NCBI GenBank assembly: GCA_958299035.1
Contig: CATQJL010000001.1
Coordinates: 19,203,433 to 19,267,432, forward strand
From: Cylicocyclus nassatus
Lineage: Eukaryota; Nematoda; Chromadorea; Rhabditida; Strongylidae
Reading direction: 5' to 3'
DNA length: 64,000 bases
A program made the translations under genes and the position numbers. Below are positions 23,919 through 35,638 of the stretch, piece by piece; positions within the stretch are counted from its first letter, which is position 1, and each line of letters starts with the position of its first letter. Below the pieces are notes generated by a model, which was not told the DNA's origin, did no database searches, and saw nothing but the letters and a program-made list of their open reading frames with translations.

Positions 23919-24553
23919 CTCAGATAATCAACGGGGCAGGCGGTCCGCAAACTCGCGCTTTTCTGCAGGCGGTCAGCAGAATTTTGGGGCGTGGCCAGAC
24001 CTTCAGCGGGCTGCACTTTCTTTACAATCGCATATTCTGCCAGCGGGCAGTAAGACAGCATTTTTTGCAAGCGCTCGGCAAATAATTTCTTTCAGCAAGC
24101 GCTGACCAAACTTTCGGCAAGCGCTCAGAATCTTTTTACGCATTTTCGGCGTACGTCGAGCACAGGTAAGACTCTGTGTGGCAGAGGTGTCACCTTTGAT
24201 TTAATTACTCAAGTTTGAGGTACTTTCTCCCAGCGGAAAGTACCCGGGGGCTGCGCGGGTACTTTCCGCTGGGAGAAATCGCGGTCGAATCGCGATTTCT
24301 CCCAGCGGTCCTCCACAAAGGACCGTACGGGCCCCGGAAATTCTGCATATTCTCGCGGAAAGTCCGCGAGAATGCGCCACTGCGCCGCAGCTAATCTATA
24401 AGGAAACCGCGATTGTTCTCCAAGCATTCGTCTAAAATTTCGCTAAAATTTTCCAAATTTCTGCAAGCGGACAGCAGGAAATCAGCGAACTATTTTTCCG
24501 GTGCGCGCTTGCTCAAAATTCGCATGGCCGCCCGCCCCCAGCGATTATCTGAG
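23919..24553. mobile_element. CTCAGATAATC family element, longest copy
   Basis: The 635-bp copy has ends CTCAGATAATC and GATTATCTGAG and is flanked by CG on both sides (23917-23918, 24554-24555). It is closely similar to 12038-12625 but carries an extra palindrome of about 50 bp (24227-24275, arm CTCCCAGCGGAAAGTACCCG, exact over 20 bp) and a second small one (24277-24299). Confidence 0.85.
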
Positions 24554-25900
24554 CGGATGTCTATTTGCCACCGTCGTGCTGGGCTCTGATACCATGTTAA
24601 AGGGCTTAGAACGCTGATGCCACTGTTTTCCTTAGCTGCGGAATTTATGAACAAAGCATGAGCGTTTTTTGGAGCGGAAATTGGATGTGCAAGTAGGACA
24701 AAAATGGTGGCAATATATTTTTAGCGCTTCAATGGAGCAATGATAATCATTAAAGTAGTTTATTTAATAGCTACTCCAATAATTAAATAGTCGGAAACTA
24801 AGTTTTGCAACTCATTTAATGCTTTCCTCTCTCTCGACATATGCACTTAAATTTTGCGACTGCGATTTCTGTGACGTAAGCTACAAGCGCAGCTGCTGTT
24901 CTGCCATATTCTAGCTTCACAATGAGGGTTAAGCTAGGTATATGGTATGAAAAAATATAAAATATGACAGATTTAGCTGAAACTTGGTTAGGTGTTATCC
25001 GACATGCTGATCACAAAAATGATAATGACCTTGCGTGATAAAGGCTTTTTTGTAAGGTTACTGTAAGTTTGATATATAGGGTCCCACCCTAAACAAAGAA
25101 AGAGGCGTTATTTAACCAATGAATATGATATTCGTATCTGATAGGTCAAGTAGCCTTATGTCAAGTCTCGGCGAAAATTGAGCTTCTGACTCTTTAGTCA
25201 TTGACAGTCGTCCCCAGCAGCGCTTGCGTACTGCGACTTGGTCGACTTTGTGGGGGCGCCAAATCTCGACTCCCCTAAATTTTGTTTATTTCTTACTAAG
25301 CCAATGAGTCAACTTCTAACCATAATTCGTACACGATTCCGGATCACTGCGCATGGTCTAAGCTGGTAACGGCTTCATTTCAGCTTGAAACTTCAGAAAT
25401 TCTCAAAATTTACTAGTTTTTGGAAAATGCCTGAAACTTTCCTATTTCATGTCAAAATTTGAGCAATCTGCGCGCAGTTGTGTCACATATTACTCTTTAC
25501 ATATTGCCAAAGTTCGAATGCGCCATAATTAAAGAGGTTGAATTTATGAAACTAGGTGCAAAACTTAGTGTCCACCCTAATATATCTTACAATTATTGCT
25601 CTATTTGAAGACTAGCGAGATTTAGCAACTCCATCCTAAATGTATATGTAAATTCATGCTGCAATAAACGCTCACAACTCCTCGTTAAGGAAAGTTCCAC
25701 AAATAAAAAGACAGATTCGGAATTTCTGCTAAACTTATACATTCCCATCTAAAAAGGTAACTTCGACAAAAAAAGGTTTCCGTGTAAGTAAACAAGTGAA
25801 ATTTGAGTTAGTATTGATATAATATATTCGTCCTTGAAAACGGTTGCGTCAGAATAAGGTCCTCAGAAATTAGAATGAAGGAGGTCCTTACAAAGAGTTC
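24554..25900. other. Unassigned interior of the nested element
   Basis: There is no gene. TTAGTGTCCACCCTAATATA near 25566 and GGGTCCCACCCTAAAC near 25080 look like decayed transposon ends, but they do not form a clean pair. Confidence 0.35.
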
Positions 25901-27065
25901 AACTTTTATGTGCAAATTCAAGGTAGATATTTTAACCCTAGCTGTCCTAAGGTTAAATTCTACCTTGGATGCATAATAGAAGTTGGTGGAGAAATGATGA
26001 TTGAGGTAAAATTCAACCTCAAGATAGAATGATGAATACGGGTTTATGCGTTTAAAGGTTCATTTCTACCTCAAGGTAGACTTAACCCATGAGAGAATTT
26101 CATTGCGATCATGTTGTGAATACGGATTATAAACTAAAATGCTAGCTGAGGTAACTTTTAACTTCGTTGAATACGGCCACTGGATAGCTTTCAAGGTACC
26201 ATTCGATAGAGCAAAGCAAGCTCTACATGATGGCCTTCTTGTTTTAGCAAGAGCTCTGATCCACTTCGAGTTTCCAGCCAGAAACTAAAACGATTTATCT
26301 GCCCAAAATATTAAGAAAAATCATAATTCATTTCGTAAAAATTCTACAAAAATTCTTACTCGCTCAGTGTAAACACTACCTACATAAGACATACATGTAC
26401 GCTTTTGCCATATTTTTTCCTCTGTTAGAAATCGAAAAAACGAAAATTTTCAAGCTTTTGCAAAAGTGATGCTGTGTTGTCTCCACATAAGTAGATGTAT
26501 ACTACAAATCTGTAGAAGTACAAACGCGGATTTTCAGCTTTTTACAAGCTTTAGTTCTCGAGAAATTTGAATTTTAGTTTGGACCACCTGACTAACGAAA
26601 GCTATATTTGATACTTCTCGAGAACTAAAGCTTGTAGAGAGCTGAAAATCTAAGTCTGTACTTCTACAGGCTTGTGGTATACAACTACCTATGTGAGGAC
26701 GGCACAGCATCACTTTGGCAACAGCATGAACATTTTCGTTTTTTCGATTTCTAACAGAGGATAAAATTCAGCATTAGCGTACATATATGTCTTATGTGGA
26801 TAGTGTTTACGCGAGCAAGTTAGAATTTTTGCAAGATTCTTATGAACTGAGTTATGATTTTTCTCGATTTTTCAAGTAGTTGAATCTTTTAGTTTTTGAC
26901 TCGAAACTCGAAGTGGATCAGAGCTCTTGCTAAAACAAGAAGGTCATCTTGTAGAGCTTGCTTTGCTCTATCGAAAGGTACCTTGAAAGCTATTCAGGAA
27001 TGAAAAGTGTATGACTTATTGCGGTTAAAATTCAAAACGGACATTAATTTCCGGACAACCTAATA

Positions 27066-27646
27066 CATGAAATTAACGGTGATTTCATAATGCATCTGGG
27101 CGACGTGCAGGTCTCTAAAGTTAATTGCGCTCTAATTGATGGTTGATTTCAAGCTTAGTTAATAGGAAGAAACAATGCCGCATCAAGTGCCTTGCATCAG
27201 AACTTAGGTCCTTTTTAGTCGCTTTCATGAACGATTCTATGCGCTCACGTTTTTTAAAAATAAGGAGATGGTGTGGCCAATAAATATTGTGGTCAGAACA
27301 TCTTATTTTTTCTAATGAAGAAATATGGAACTGACAACTTGTTAGTGTGAATGGCTCAAGATAGAATACTGTTATACGGATATAAGAAAAGGACTTACGC
27401 TTCGAACGGTAGAAAGAGAATGACTTTGCACGACGATTTGTCTGATACATATGGCTGAAGGCTAGATTCGGCTTCGCTTGTTTCCTGTCGAAACATCACG
27501 ATGAATTTACCATTTCACCTGCATGAATTCGCGCAGCTAAAAGCTGCAAAAATAAGAGAATTGAAAAGAGGGAAAACTAATTTGAAATCTGTTGTTATAT
27601 ACGTAATCGGCACTCATTTACCTATCTTACCCTCCTCTCTCAATTC
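27066..27646. other. Non-coding stretch with an unassigned minus-strand frame
   Basis: A 109-codon minus-strand frame (27450-27121) contains a GTAAGT-like site but has no recognisable domain. I do not call it a gene. Confidence 0.3.
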
Positions 27647-27650
27647 TTAA

Positions 27651-28236
27651 CACGTTGACGACAGCGCCGCGCAATGGTGCGCGGCAGGCAGTTTGTCCCT
27701 GTGGACGACGCCGCGCAATGGTGCGCGGCGGCCTTAATTTCAGTACTATCTGTCCAATCCTCTTAGTTTTTGTTCATATAATCAACATAGGCTCAGATAT
27801 ACTTCATATATTAGCTCCGCCCCTTTTGGCAAACTCCGCCCACTCCTATGCCTCCCACAAGAGCCATTTTTGTTCATAAAAAGCATGGATGAGGCCGTAA
27901 ATGAACGCAAAGACCTCAAACAACTTTCAGCCAGACCCCGCGCACCTTCAGGCAAGCTCCGCCTCCTAAGTGGCAAGCTCCGCCCCCTGAGTGGCAAGCC
28001 CCGCCCATTTTTCAAAAATGCCGGAATTTGCACGAATTCATTGATTTTGGGCAATTTCTAGCACTTTTGAAAAGTGGGCGGGGCTTGCCATAAGTGGGCG
28101 AAGCCGCCCCGCCCACCTGCATTTTTGTATCTCACGCATAGATGCATGCATACATACATGCAGCCAGCTGTGAAAGTGCCGGAAAACGGTTCGTCCACAG
28201 GGACAGACCTTCAAAAAATGGCTCGTCGTCAACGTG
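27651..28236. mobile_element. piggyBac-like element at TTAA
   Basis: CACGTTGACGAC and its inverse GTCGTCAACGTG mark the ends, each flanked by TTAA (27647-27650, 28237-28240). TTAA duplication is the hallmark of piggyBac. The 586-bp interior has two GCCGCGCAATGGTGCGCGGC hairpins near the left end and a run of GGCAAGCTCCGCC-like repeats, mirrored by GGGCGGGGCTTGCC on the right. There is no transposase. Confidence 0.82.
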
Positions 28237-28240
28237 TTAA

Positions 28241-28770
28241 GTAACTCAGTTCGCTGAGAAATTATCAAATCGTTTGATCGATGACGAAGAGTTAGTAAAA
28301 CCACTTTTCCTTGAAACGTGAGTGCGCAATCTCTAAAACATAGGTACAGACAAACATCCAGCTTTAAGGTTGCGTAATTTTTGGGAGTCTTCAAAAATCA
28401 GAATTAGCTTTGTAATGGTTTTCTTTGCGAGCGTGGTTTTCGCCAACGCTCCTGTCAAAAAAATCTTAAAGCTGTAAGCAGGGTCAAACGTAGGCGCGAC
28501 CGACGTATGGGGTCGTATGTACTAGGGGATAGTTGAAGGAGAGGGTCGTATTATTCACTTTTGCTAGAAAAAATCAATGATTTGCTATGATTGGATAATG
28601 TGAAAAAGCACTGGAAATTCATCAAAGTTACGTAACTATAACTTTATGTAGTGTTACTGTAATGAAACAATATGAAAGTTTGCGTTGATAAAAATTATTC
28701 TTTATATGCTCTACTCCTTAGCAGCGCAAACTTTCATAATGTTATCTGGAATTTAATTTTCGATTCTATA
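28241..28770. other. Non-coding stretch
   Basis: There is no gene. The stretch GGGTCAAACGTAGGCGCGAC near 28483 resembles the end region of the hAT element at 46769, suggesting a decayed fragment. Confidence 0.4.
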
Positions 28771-28772
28771 TA

Positions 28773-30745
28773 TGAGGTCGGTGCAAAAGTTTTGTCAGTT
28801 TTTTCAATCCATCGGCAAACACGTTAGAATGAAGATAAACAAACGCTTCAAAATGTATCCGATGCAGAACTTTTTACTCTTTCCAGCTGTTAAATGCGCT
28901 AAAAATTGCAACTATTCGTTTTACCATGTCCAAGTTTTACTAGTTTTCAAAACTTTTGTATAAGACTTTCGGAGGAGCCCTAATAATCACCAAATAGGCA
29001 AAATCTTTTGCCATTTTAGGCAATTGTTTTTTTTCGCTAAATAATTTTCTAAAAGTCTTGTGTTTTGGAAAAACGGCATAACCTGTTATAGCACCAAACA
29101 TTGCAAAGCTTACGGAGTACTGAGATTTCAACACTCGATTATTACTACCGCTACCATTACTAAGTAAATGAGCGATTTTCGCTTCAAATTATGAAGATTT
29201 TGAAACATAGGTTACGTCAGTGCGCACTCCTGAAATTGAGAAATACTGCGATTTTCCCCAAAAATTTCGCCTGTCTCGACAAAAAAAAAAGACCAGTGTT
29301 AGAAGGAGGAGGAAAAGTTACATCGAATGGTGACTGAAGTGTTTAACATTTTATGTTCTACGAAGTTGAAATAGGCTGGATGTAAAATTTGGTCACATTA
29401 AAAAATAAATCGATCGTAGGAATTCTGGAAGACAATCTATTAGGTTGTCCCGAAAGTTTTGTCCGTTGTTCAACCTATCATAAAAATACGCGGAACAAAG
29501 ATAGAGAAACGCTCTAAGCACTATCCGACGCATATTTTCCTTGTCTTTCTAATTGTCATGCTTCCATGCCGATTAATCTTTTGTTCACTGAGATAAGCGC
29601 CGAAATTTCGAACCCATGGTTTTTGCAATGCCCAAGTTTGTCAATTTTTCATAATTTTTATTTTTGACTTCCGGAAAAGCTTTTTGGCAACAGTTAGATA
29701 GAGCAGGCAAAGGGCAATACAGTGCAATTTTGCGGCATCTATAGCCAGCCTTGAAAATTTTTTAGATCTATTTTTCTGATGCTATCAAATTCCACTTTTG
29801 GTGATGCCAAAAGCCGGAGATCATGAAACGGCGCATAACTAAGGTGTTAATCGATGCAGCTTTTGCTCCTCTTTCCAGTGAGTGTATTTTCTCTCCAATC
29901 TGCGGGGTCTTTGGTGATAAAATTTTTATAATTCTCGAATTTGACCCCACCCTAGCGTGCACACGTAAAACGCAAAATCTTATATTTCGAAGCGGTAAAC
30001 GCTCATTTGCTTCGTAAAAATAGAGAATAATCGTAATCGGTTTTTAAAAGCTTCAAAATCCGATGATTTGTTAGTGTTCGAGGCGTTTCTGTATTTCAGA
30101 ACTTCGCAAAAGTGAAGACTTTGGTAAAAATTATTTTTGAAAATATTGAAAAGCCAGCTAGATATGCCATGCCCTTTGCTTACTCTATCTGAGGGCTATC
30201 AAAGGTCTTCCAAAAGATGAAAATAAAGATTGTAAAAAAATTGTCAAACTTGGACGTAGTAAAAACCATGGGTTCGAAATTTCGGCGTTTATCTCAGTGA
30301 GCAAAAGAATAATCGGCATGTGGGCTTGACAGTTAGAAAGAGGAAAAAATATGCGTTGGATACTGCTTAGAGCGTTTCCCTATCTTTGTTCCACATATTT
30401 TTATGATAGGTCGAAAAAACGGACAAAACTTTCGGGACAACCTAATATAAGGCTACAAAAATTGTTTCTGTTGGCAAAGGATTTTGCCTATCTGCTGGTT
30501 ATTAGGGCTCCTCCGAAAGTCTCATACAAAAATTTTGAAAATTAGTGATTGGACATGGTAAAAACGAATGGTTGTAATTTCCAGCAAATATCTCGTCACT
30601 CTCGCAACGAAACACAGTGGGAGCTTGGAAGCGGGAAATAGGAAGATATTCTGCATCGGATACATTTTGATGTGTTTATTTATCTTCATTTAAGCGTGTT
30701 TGCCGATAGATTGAAAAAACTGACAAAGCTTTTGCACCAACCTAA
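28773..30745. mobile_element. Outer mariner-type foldback element
   Basis: The left end TGAGGTCGGTGCAAAAG and right end, inverted, CTTTTGCACCAACCTAA are flanked by TA (28771-28772, 30746-30747). The arms match over several hundred bases, for example CTTTCGGAGGAGCCCTAATA near 28967 against TATTAGGGCTCCTCCGAAAG near 30505. A second element lies inside. Confidence 0.85.
29440..30445. mobile_element. Inner mariner-type foldback element, nested
   Basis: TTAGGTTGTCCCGAAAGTTT and its inverse AAACTTTCGGGACAACCTAA are flanked by TA (29438-29439, 30446-30447). At 1,006 bp it is also self-complementary. Its ends are of a different subfamily from the outer element. Confidence 0.87.
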
Positions 30746-30904
30746 TAAGTCATCAAAAACTCAAAAAATGTATCGCATCTGGAATGCATCTAAATTTAAC
30801 AAAATCGATGAAAATCTCTTTGCTTCCAACGCCGTACAGTGCAACAATTTTTTTACGATTAAGAAATGCTCAAGCTTTCCGTTGCGTCTGCAGTAGTAAA
30901 TAAG

Positions 30905-31245
30905 TTTTTTAGCACCCGAAATCCCTGATTCCAATTTTTTGGACTGCGTCTTCGCCGCAAATCTCGTCTTCTAGCGTACAATCTGCAAAAATGCGATTCC
31001 TAAATATTTGAAGGATGTGGTCTTCCTTATCGGCGCTCGCATTTAGATATTTCCAGTTTTGGATTCCCATTTCACTTCCATGTACTCCATCTCCGAGATG
31101 TTCTCCTCAAAACCATGCTGTTCTAGCTGGGTTCCGCGTCTGCATGTTCATCTCCAGCTGGAACAGCATGGTTTTAAGGAAAATCTCCAGCTCCTTCCTG
31201 CTTCTTGCCATCGATAGCACATCATCAGAGTATATGAGTGCCTAG
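30905..31245 (-). pseudogene. Fragment of a third LINE reverse transcriptase
   Basis: Reading the minus strand gives ALIYSDDVLSMARSRKELE. This is the shape of the YADD active site and following block of reverse transcriptases, with Ser for Ala. Further on is KYLNASADKEDH followed by CTLEDEIC, like the thumb region of CR1/RTE elements. The frame is broken between the blocks. A 20-bp inverted pair built on AACAGCATGGTTTT lies at 31108-31186. Both ends are truncated. Confidence 0.45.
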
Positions 31246-31671
31246 GGGGATTAATGTAGAAAACTCCTAACTATTCCCCTCTTCTGCTAAAATTTAAGCT
31301 ATGCGCATACGTAATTTATAAAGAAAAATCTGCATATTTGAAACTCCCACTGAGCTCTTTTCTAACTAAACTCAAATCATTTACGTTACCCCCATCCTAG
31401 AGTGCTGCCCTTACGACCGAGAATGCATCAGATTTTAGAGAACACATCTGCAAATTTCTGGCTTATTTCGTTTTGGAGAATTCGTAGGCCACGTGCACAA
31501 GTCACTGAACGAGAACGAGCTCAGATAAGCTCTCCTAAAAGCTAAGAATACGTTTTCCATTAGGCAAGAACGCTGGAACGAGTAGGAGGCGTGGGCCAAC
31601 GTGCACCCGCTAAGACAGGTGCAAAAAGCTTTGCATGTGACTTTATCCTTAACGTTCGCCCTTCCCTTTTA

Positions 31672-32591
31672 TTAGGTTGGTGCAAAAGTAATGCGCGTTT
31701 TGCGGGTTCTCACTTTGACGTGGTATAACTTTCTAAAAAATCCGTATTTTTCAGCGCGGCAAAATCCATCAGAGGCACCAAACCTCTCTCTATACAGCGC
31801 ACATTAACTTGTGCTAATATCGCAAAACGGTGAAAAAAATATGGATTGATAAGCAAAAAAAAATTTTTTCGGAAACCTCGTTTTTAACTGATCATAACTT
31901 TCTTCAAGATTTGTGTATAAATGAAAGGTTGACTGTCTTGTAGCCGCAAGCCAGTAGTACAAAAAAAAGTTGAAAGGGGCTCAAACAAAGAAGATTTGAG
32001 AAAGGGAAAAAATAATTTTTAAAACTATCCGTTTTTTTCGACATTTTTTCGTAGCCCTCAAAGTCCCAAAATATGGAGATTTTTAATTTTCTGTGTACTG
32101 AACAGCTGTCACATTTCTGCAAAAACTGTCAACAGGAAGTCCACTCTTACGCTTACAGGAATGAGCAAAACTTTGGCGTCTGCCTTCTTTAAAGGAAATC
32201 TATGGGCCTCAGAATGTTCAAAACCATCACTCATGTTGGGGCAGCGAATTCTCAGTTTGAATAATTTCTGAGAAAACAGCAAGGCGTTCATAACGTAGAA
32301 AAATTCTATTACGTACAGTAGTTAAATTTTCAAAAGAATGCGATTACTCGCGCTCAAATTCTGGCAGAAAAAGTAAGTGCAATGAAATTTTGGTTTTCTA
32401 GTGCGATTGTGTGGAGCTCTATAAATTTTTAACGATCGAGGCTAGAAGCTTCTTTCAACCACCATGGAATAGAGCATGAAAGAAGCTTCTTGACAGTATG
32501 CTGTGTAAGTTTCATAGGAAAAACTTTGATGGAGAAAAGCTGTCTTGAAGTAAGGACTAGAAAAACGCGCATTACTTTTGCACCAACCTAA
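31672..32591. mobile_element. Mariner-type element, 920 bp, non-autonomous
   Basis: TTAGGTTGGTGCAAAAGTAA at the left is exactly mirrored at the right (TTACTTTTGCACCAACCTAA) and continues into CGCG. TA flanks both ends (31670-31671, 32592-32593). The ends match the classical mariner/MADE1 consensus. No transposase motif was seen. Confidence 0.88.
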
Positions 32592-32593
32592 TA

Positions 32594-34350
32594 TTTTCCG
32601 CTAAGAAAATTTGCTTCATTAATCTAAATTCTTCAATACATCCCAACAAGAAAAGGTTGTTCCGAAAGGCACGACAACTTTCTGTGCGATTTGCAACTTT
32701 GGAATACCAACTGTTAGTGATGGATAAGATGCAAAAATCAAGAAAGTTGAATTTTTTTGGTTGGAACCTGACTAAAGGCCATTATAGTAGTAGAACTGTA
32801 ATACATAGTTTCGCGTAATCTTCCGGGCACGTCTAAGGAGATGAAATTTTTGAAGATTTGCATTAAATTTGAAACTCTTAAATTGCAGGAATGGTGGGAA
32901 GGTTTTTGACATTTATGAGGTAAACATATAAAACTTGTCGTATTCTTAGCAACTTATGAGCTCTCAGATTTCCTGCGCTTGCTGTAACGGTTACGCCGTA
33001 TGAAAAGAAAACAGCTTGTAAGACTACGCGATAGATAGCGCGATGAAAATGATTGTGACCCGATATTTGTCGCTGTTTTTTGTTGGATTTCATAGATGCC
33101 TTGTTTGGCTTTCTCTCGACGTTTTGGAGAAGTGGGAGCACAAAATTCAGTTCTTCCTCGAAAGCGAAGCAGGTAGGCAGCAATACTTTACGATAGAAAC
33201 TTTAACGAGATTTTGTGCGTAAAGAAAAGCTTACGATGTCCTGATTATTCAAGAGCAAAAGGACGCTTTTGCCAACATAACGGATTTCACTCCAAAGCAT
33301 TTTGATTACTTAACAAGGCACTGTCAAAATTTGATTTCGCTAATCACCCAATGGACGCAGGCCTATGCCGCATCTAAAGCGAAGTTTGGGCTGTTTAAAG
33401 GTTTGTGACAATGAATATGGTACAATAGTTCGTACTCAAGTGAGAAAATGCCTCTGAATAATACAGTACTAAGGATTCGCTTCTAAAAAAGGGTGAATAA
33501 AAACTGTCTATTAATCACACTTTTGAGTTGGGATTTCAACCACCTCGAGCCAGCAAGATCGAGCTTGAATGAATTCTACGCGTGATTTGCACCACAAACT
33601 ATTCTTCTCAAATCTTGGTGCTTAAAGAAACCGGAGATGGAAATGCACTCTTCGGAGTGACTGGAAAATTTGAGTTAAGGAAGTAACCTCACCCACATTT
33701 TCAAAGATTTGACATTTGATTTTTCAGCCTTCTACAGCTCATCTCTGGTTCCAAATTGAAGAAAAAAGGCTTCAAAGCAGTGTCCCCAAAATTGGAATAG
33801 TGCGGGCTTTCACATATTTTGTTAGAAAACCGTTTGAATAGGCGATCGCTCGATGCCGAACTGCAACGGTCCCAAGCAGTCTGTCCGCCCACCCAGTAAT
33901 TTCCCTTACTCGCGTTTTAACGTGGCATGCGCAAATGGCAAGTAGGTATATTGTGTAGCGGTTATGCTTGCCACCTCAAAACGCGTCCTACTTGCACAGA
34001 GGATGCACCTCGTCGAACTGGTAGGAATTTATTTTTGGATTTAAACTTCGACCACTTTCAGCGAATTCTTGAGAGCGTCGCAATTTGGCATCGGGCGGTC
34101 GCCTATCAGGTGTAATGAACTTTATCTTTTTTCACTTATTATGAGCGCACACAACGATATACCACTGAGTATGCCTCCCGTGCTACTCAACTCCAAAAAA
34201 TATATCAGATATGCCTTAAAATTATTCCCCATTTAGGCTGCACTCGATCACTGTTTAATTCAGTGTTGAAGAAGAAGTATAAAATCAACAACCACATCAT
34301 TTTACACGTTTTGGACCGCGAGATAGCGCGCGGCGAAAAAGAGTGTACTC
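32594..34350. other. Non-coding stretch with unassigned frames
   Basis: A 101-codon minus-strand frame (33183-32878) has balanced codon use but no domain and no clear splice sites. A shorter plus-strand frame at 33927-34115 includes a TTTCAG site. Neither is called as a gene. Confidence 0.35.
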
Positions 34351-34353
34351 TTA

Positions 34354-35306
34354 GGGCCGCATGCACTAACCGCCCCGCTGGGGAGGGGATCGTAGCTCAA
34401 AAGAAAGCTTTATATTTTGAAACTCCAGATACCTGGGTTTTACATTGTGTACCTATCCGTAAGTATTCTTACTATCCTTCACTACGAACATAATGAACAG
34501 GAGCGAGAAGCTGTACAAGCCGCATTTTTCAGCTTTTGTATGATCCCTGACGATCCCCGGCGCTTTTCATCAAAGACATTTTTCTTTTTTTGAAGTTAGC
34601 GAAAACCTTCCAAAGTTGTACCAACTATCTAATACAACAATGTTAAGCATGTTACTCATGAGAACAAATGAGTTTTTGAAAAGTCGAATTTTTCGGTAAA
34701 CATCAAACTTCCACCGGATCATCGAAAATTTCATGACTTCAAAACATCATTTGTTCTTATCAGCAACATGCTTAGCACTGTCGGTTTAGATAATCTGCAC
34801 AACTTTCGTTAACTTCGGAGAAACAAAAATGACTTCAAAAAAAAGACGCTGTATAAGTGGAAGCAAGAGCACGTGCAAGCTCACATAACGCTTTTTTTAA
34901 AATAAGATTTGCTTGGGAAAGAAAACGGCACTACAGGTTTGACAAATGCTCACAGTGTAAGGCGCTCCTCGAGATAAAAAATGTTTTTAATAAAAATTGT
35001 GTAAAATATTGAATTTTTAAAAAGCGAAGGCGATTAGGCACACGTAGACACCTTTTCATAGTAGTTGAGTGGTCTTCTGCGCCATAGGGAAATCTCACGC
35101 TGTTGGGGATCATACTGAAGCTGGAAAATGCGGTTCGTACGGCTTCTCGCTCCTCTTTAACATGTTCATAGTGAAAGGTAGTAGGATAGTAGGAATACTC
35201 ACGGATAGGTACACAATGTGAAATCCAGGTATCTGGAGCTTCGAAATATAAAGTTTTCTTGTAAGCTACGATCCCCTCCCCGCGGGGATGTTAGTGCATG
35301 CGGCCC
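34354..35306. mobile_element. Foldback Harbinger-like element, copy B
   Basis: Same family as 5633-6342. GGGCCGCATGCACTAAC and the inverse end are flanked by TTA (34351-34353, 35307-35309). It differs from copy A by a 244-bp insertion in the right arm. Confidence 0.87.
34853..35096. mobile_element. 244-bp insertion inside foldback copy B
   Basis: ACGCTGT occurs on both sides (34846-34852, 35097-35103), and copy A lacks the intervening sequence. This is a clear insertion with a 7-bp duplication. No obvious inverted ends or coding part was recognised, so the class is unknown. Confidence 0.65.
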
Positions 35307-35309
35307 TTA

Positions 35310-35520
35310 GTCGTTAGCCAACAAAGGGACCTTATTTCATAGTCTATGTACTACATCTGTGATCGGCATCTCAGATAAGCTCCATACCCAAAGTTCTGAG
35401 TGAATTCGAGATATTGAATCTGACCGATTGAAAACGTTTTGTGCTTTTTTGAAAGATAGAAGCAAGAACTTAATTTCTAACAGTATCCAAAAGATCTGTA
35501 TTGCACACAATACGCATCAT
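35310..35520. other. Short non-coding stretch
   Basis: I see nothing in it. Confidence 0.4.
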
Positions 35521-35638
35521 TATTTAAACTACGGTTTCTCCCTTTGTAATCAAAGCAAATAAAAGTTGCAACGTCGCACGCGTCGTTCGCGTTGCCGCAC
35601 TTTGTTGCACCTCTTGTTCGATTTGTTTGCATATCCCC

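Larger units (their letters stand above)
22617..26179. mobile_element. Inverted-repeat element with CTG duplication, nested
   Basis: Ends TGGCCGTATTCATCAACG and, inverted, CGTTGAATACGGCCA. CTG flanks both ends (22614-22616, 26180-26182), and the opposite arm of the enclosing mariner foldback supplies the uninterrupted site. Just inside both ends are short repeats of ACCTTGAGGTTAAA in both orientations. The element has itself received at least two further insertions. I see no transposase, so its 3.5 kb is mostly later cargo. The superfamily is uncertain. Confidence 0.75.
22548..27063. mobile_element. Mariner-type foldback element, split by nested insertions
   Basis: Ends TTAGGTTGTTCGGAAATTAA and, inverted, TTAATTTCCGGACAACCTAA are flanked by TA (22546-22547, 27064-27065). 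The original unit is roughly 0.95 kb: arms 22548-22616 plus 26183-26580 against 26590-27063, with a centre near 26585. All else is later insertion, starting with the 22617-26179 element. Confidence 0.85.

Noticed and set aside
33701..34115. Possible exon with TTTCAG site
   Set aside because: Frame continuity and donor sites are poor, and there is no recognisable protein.
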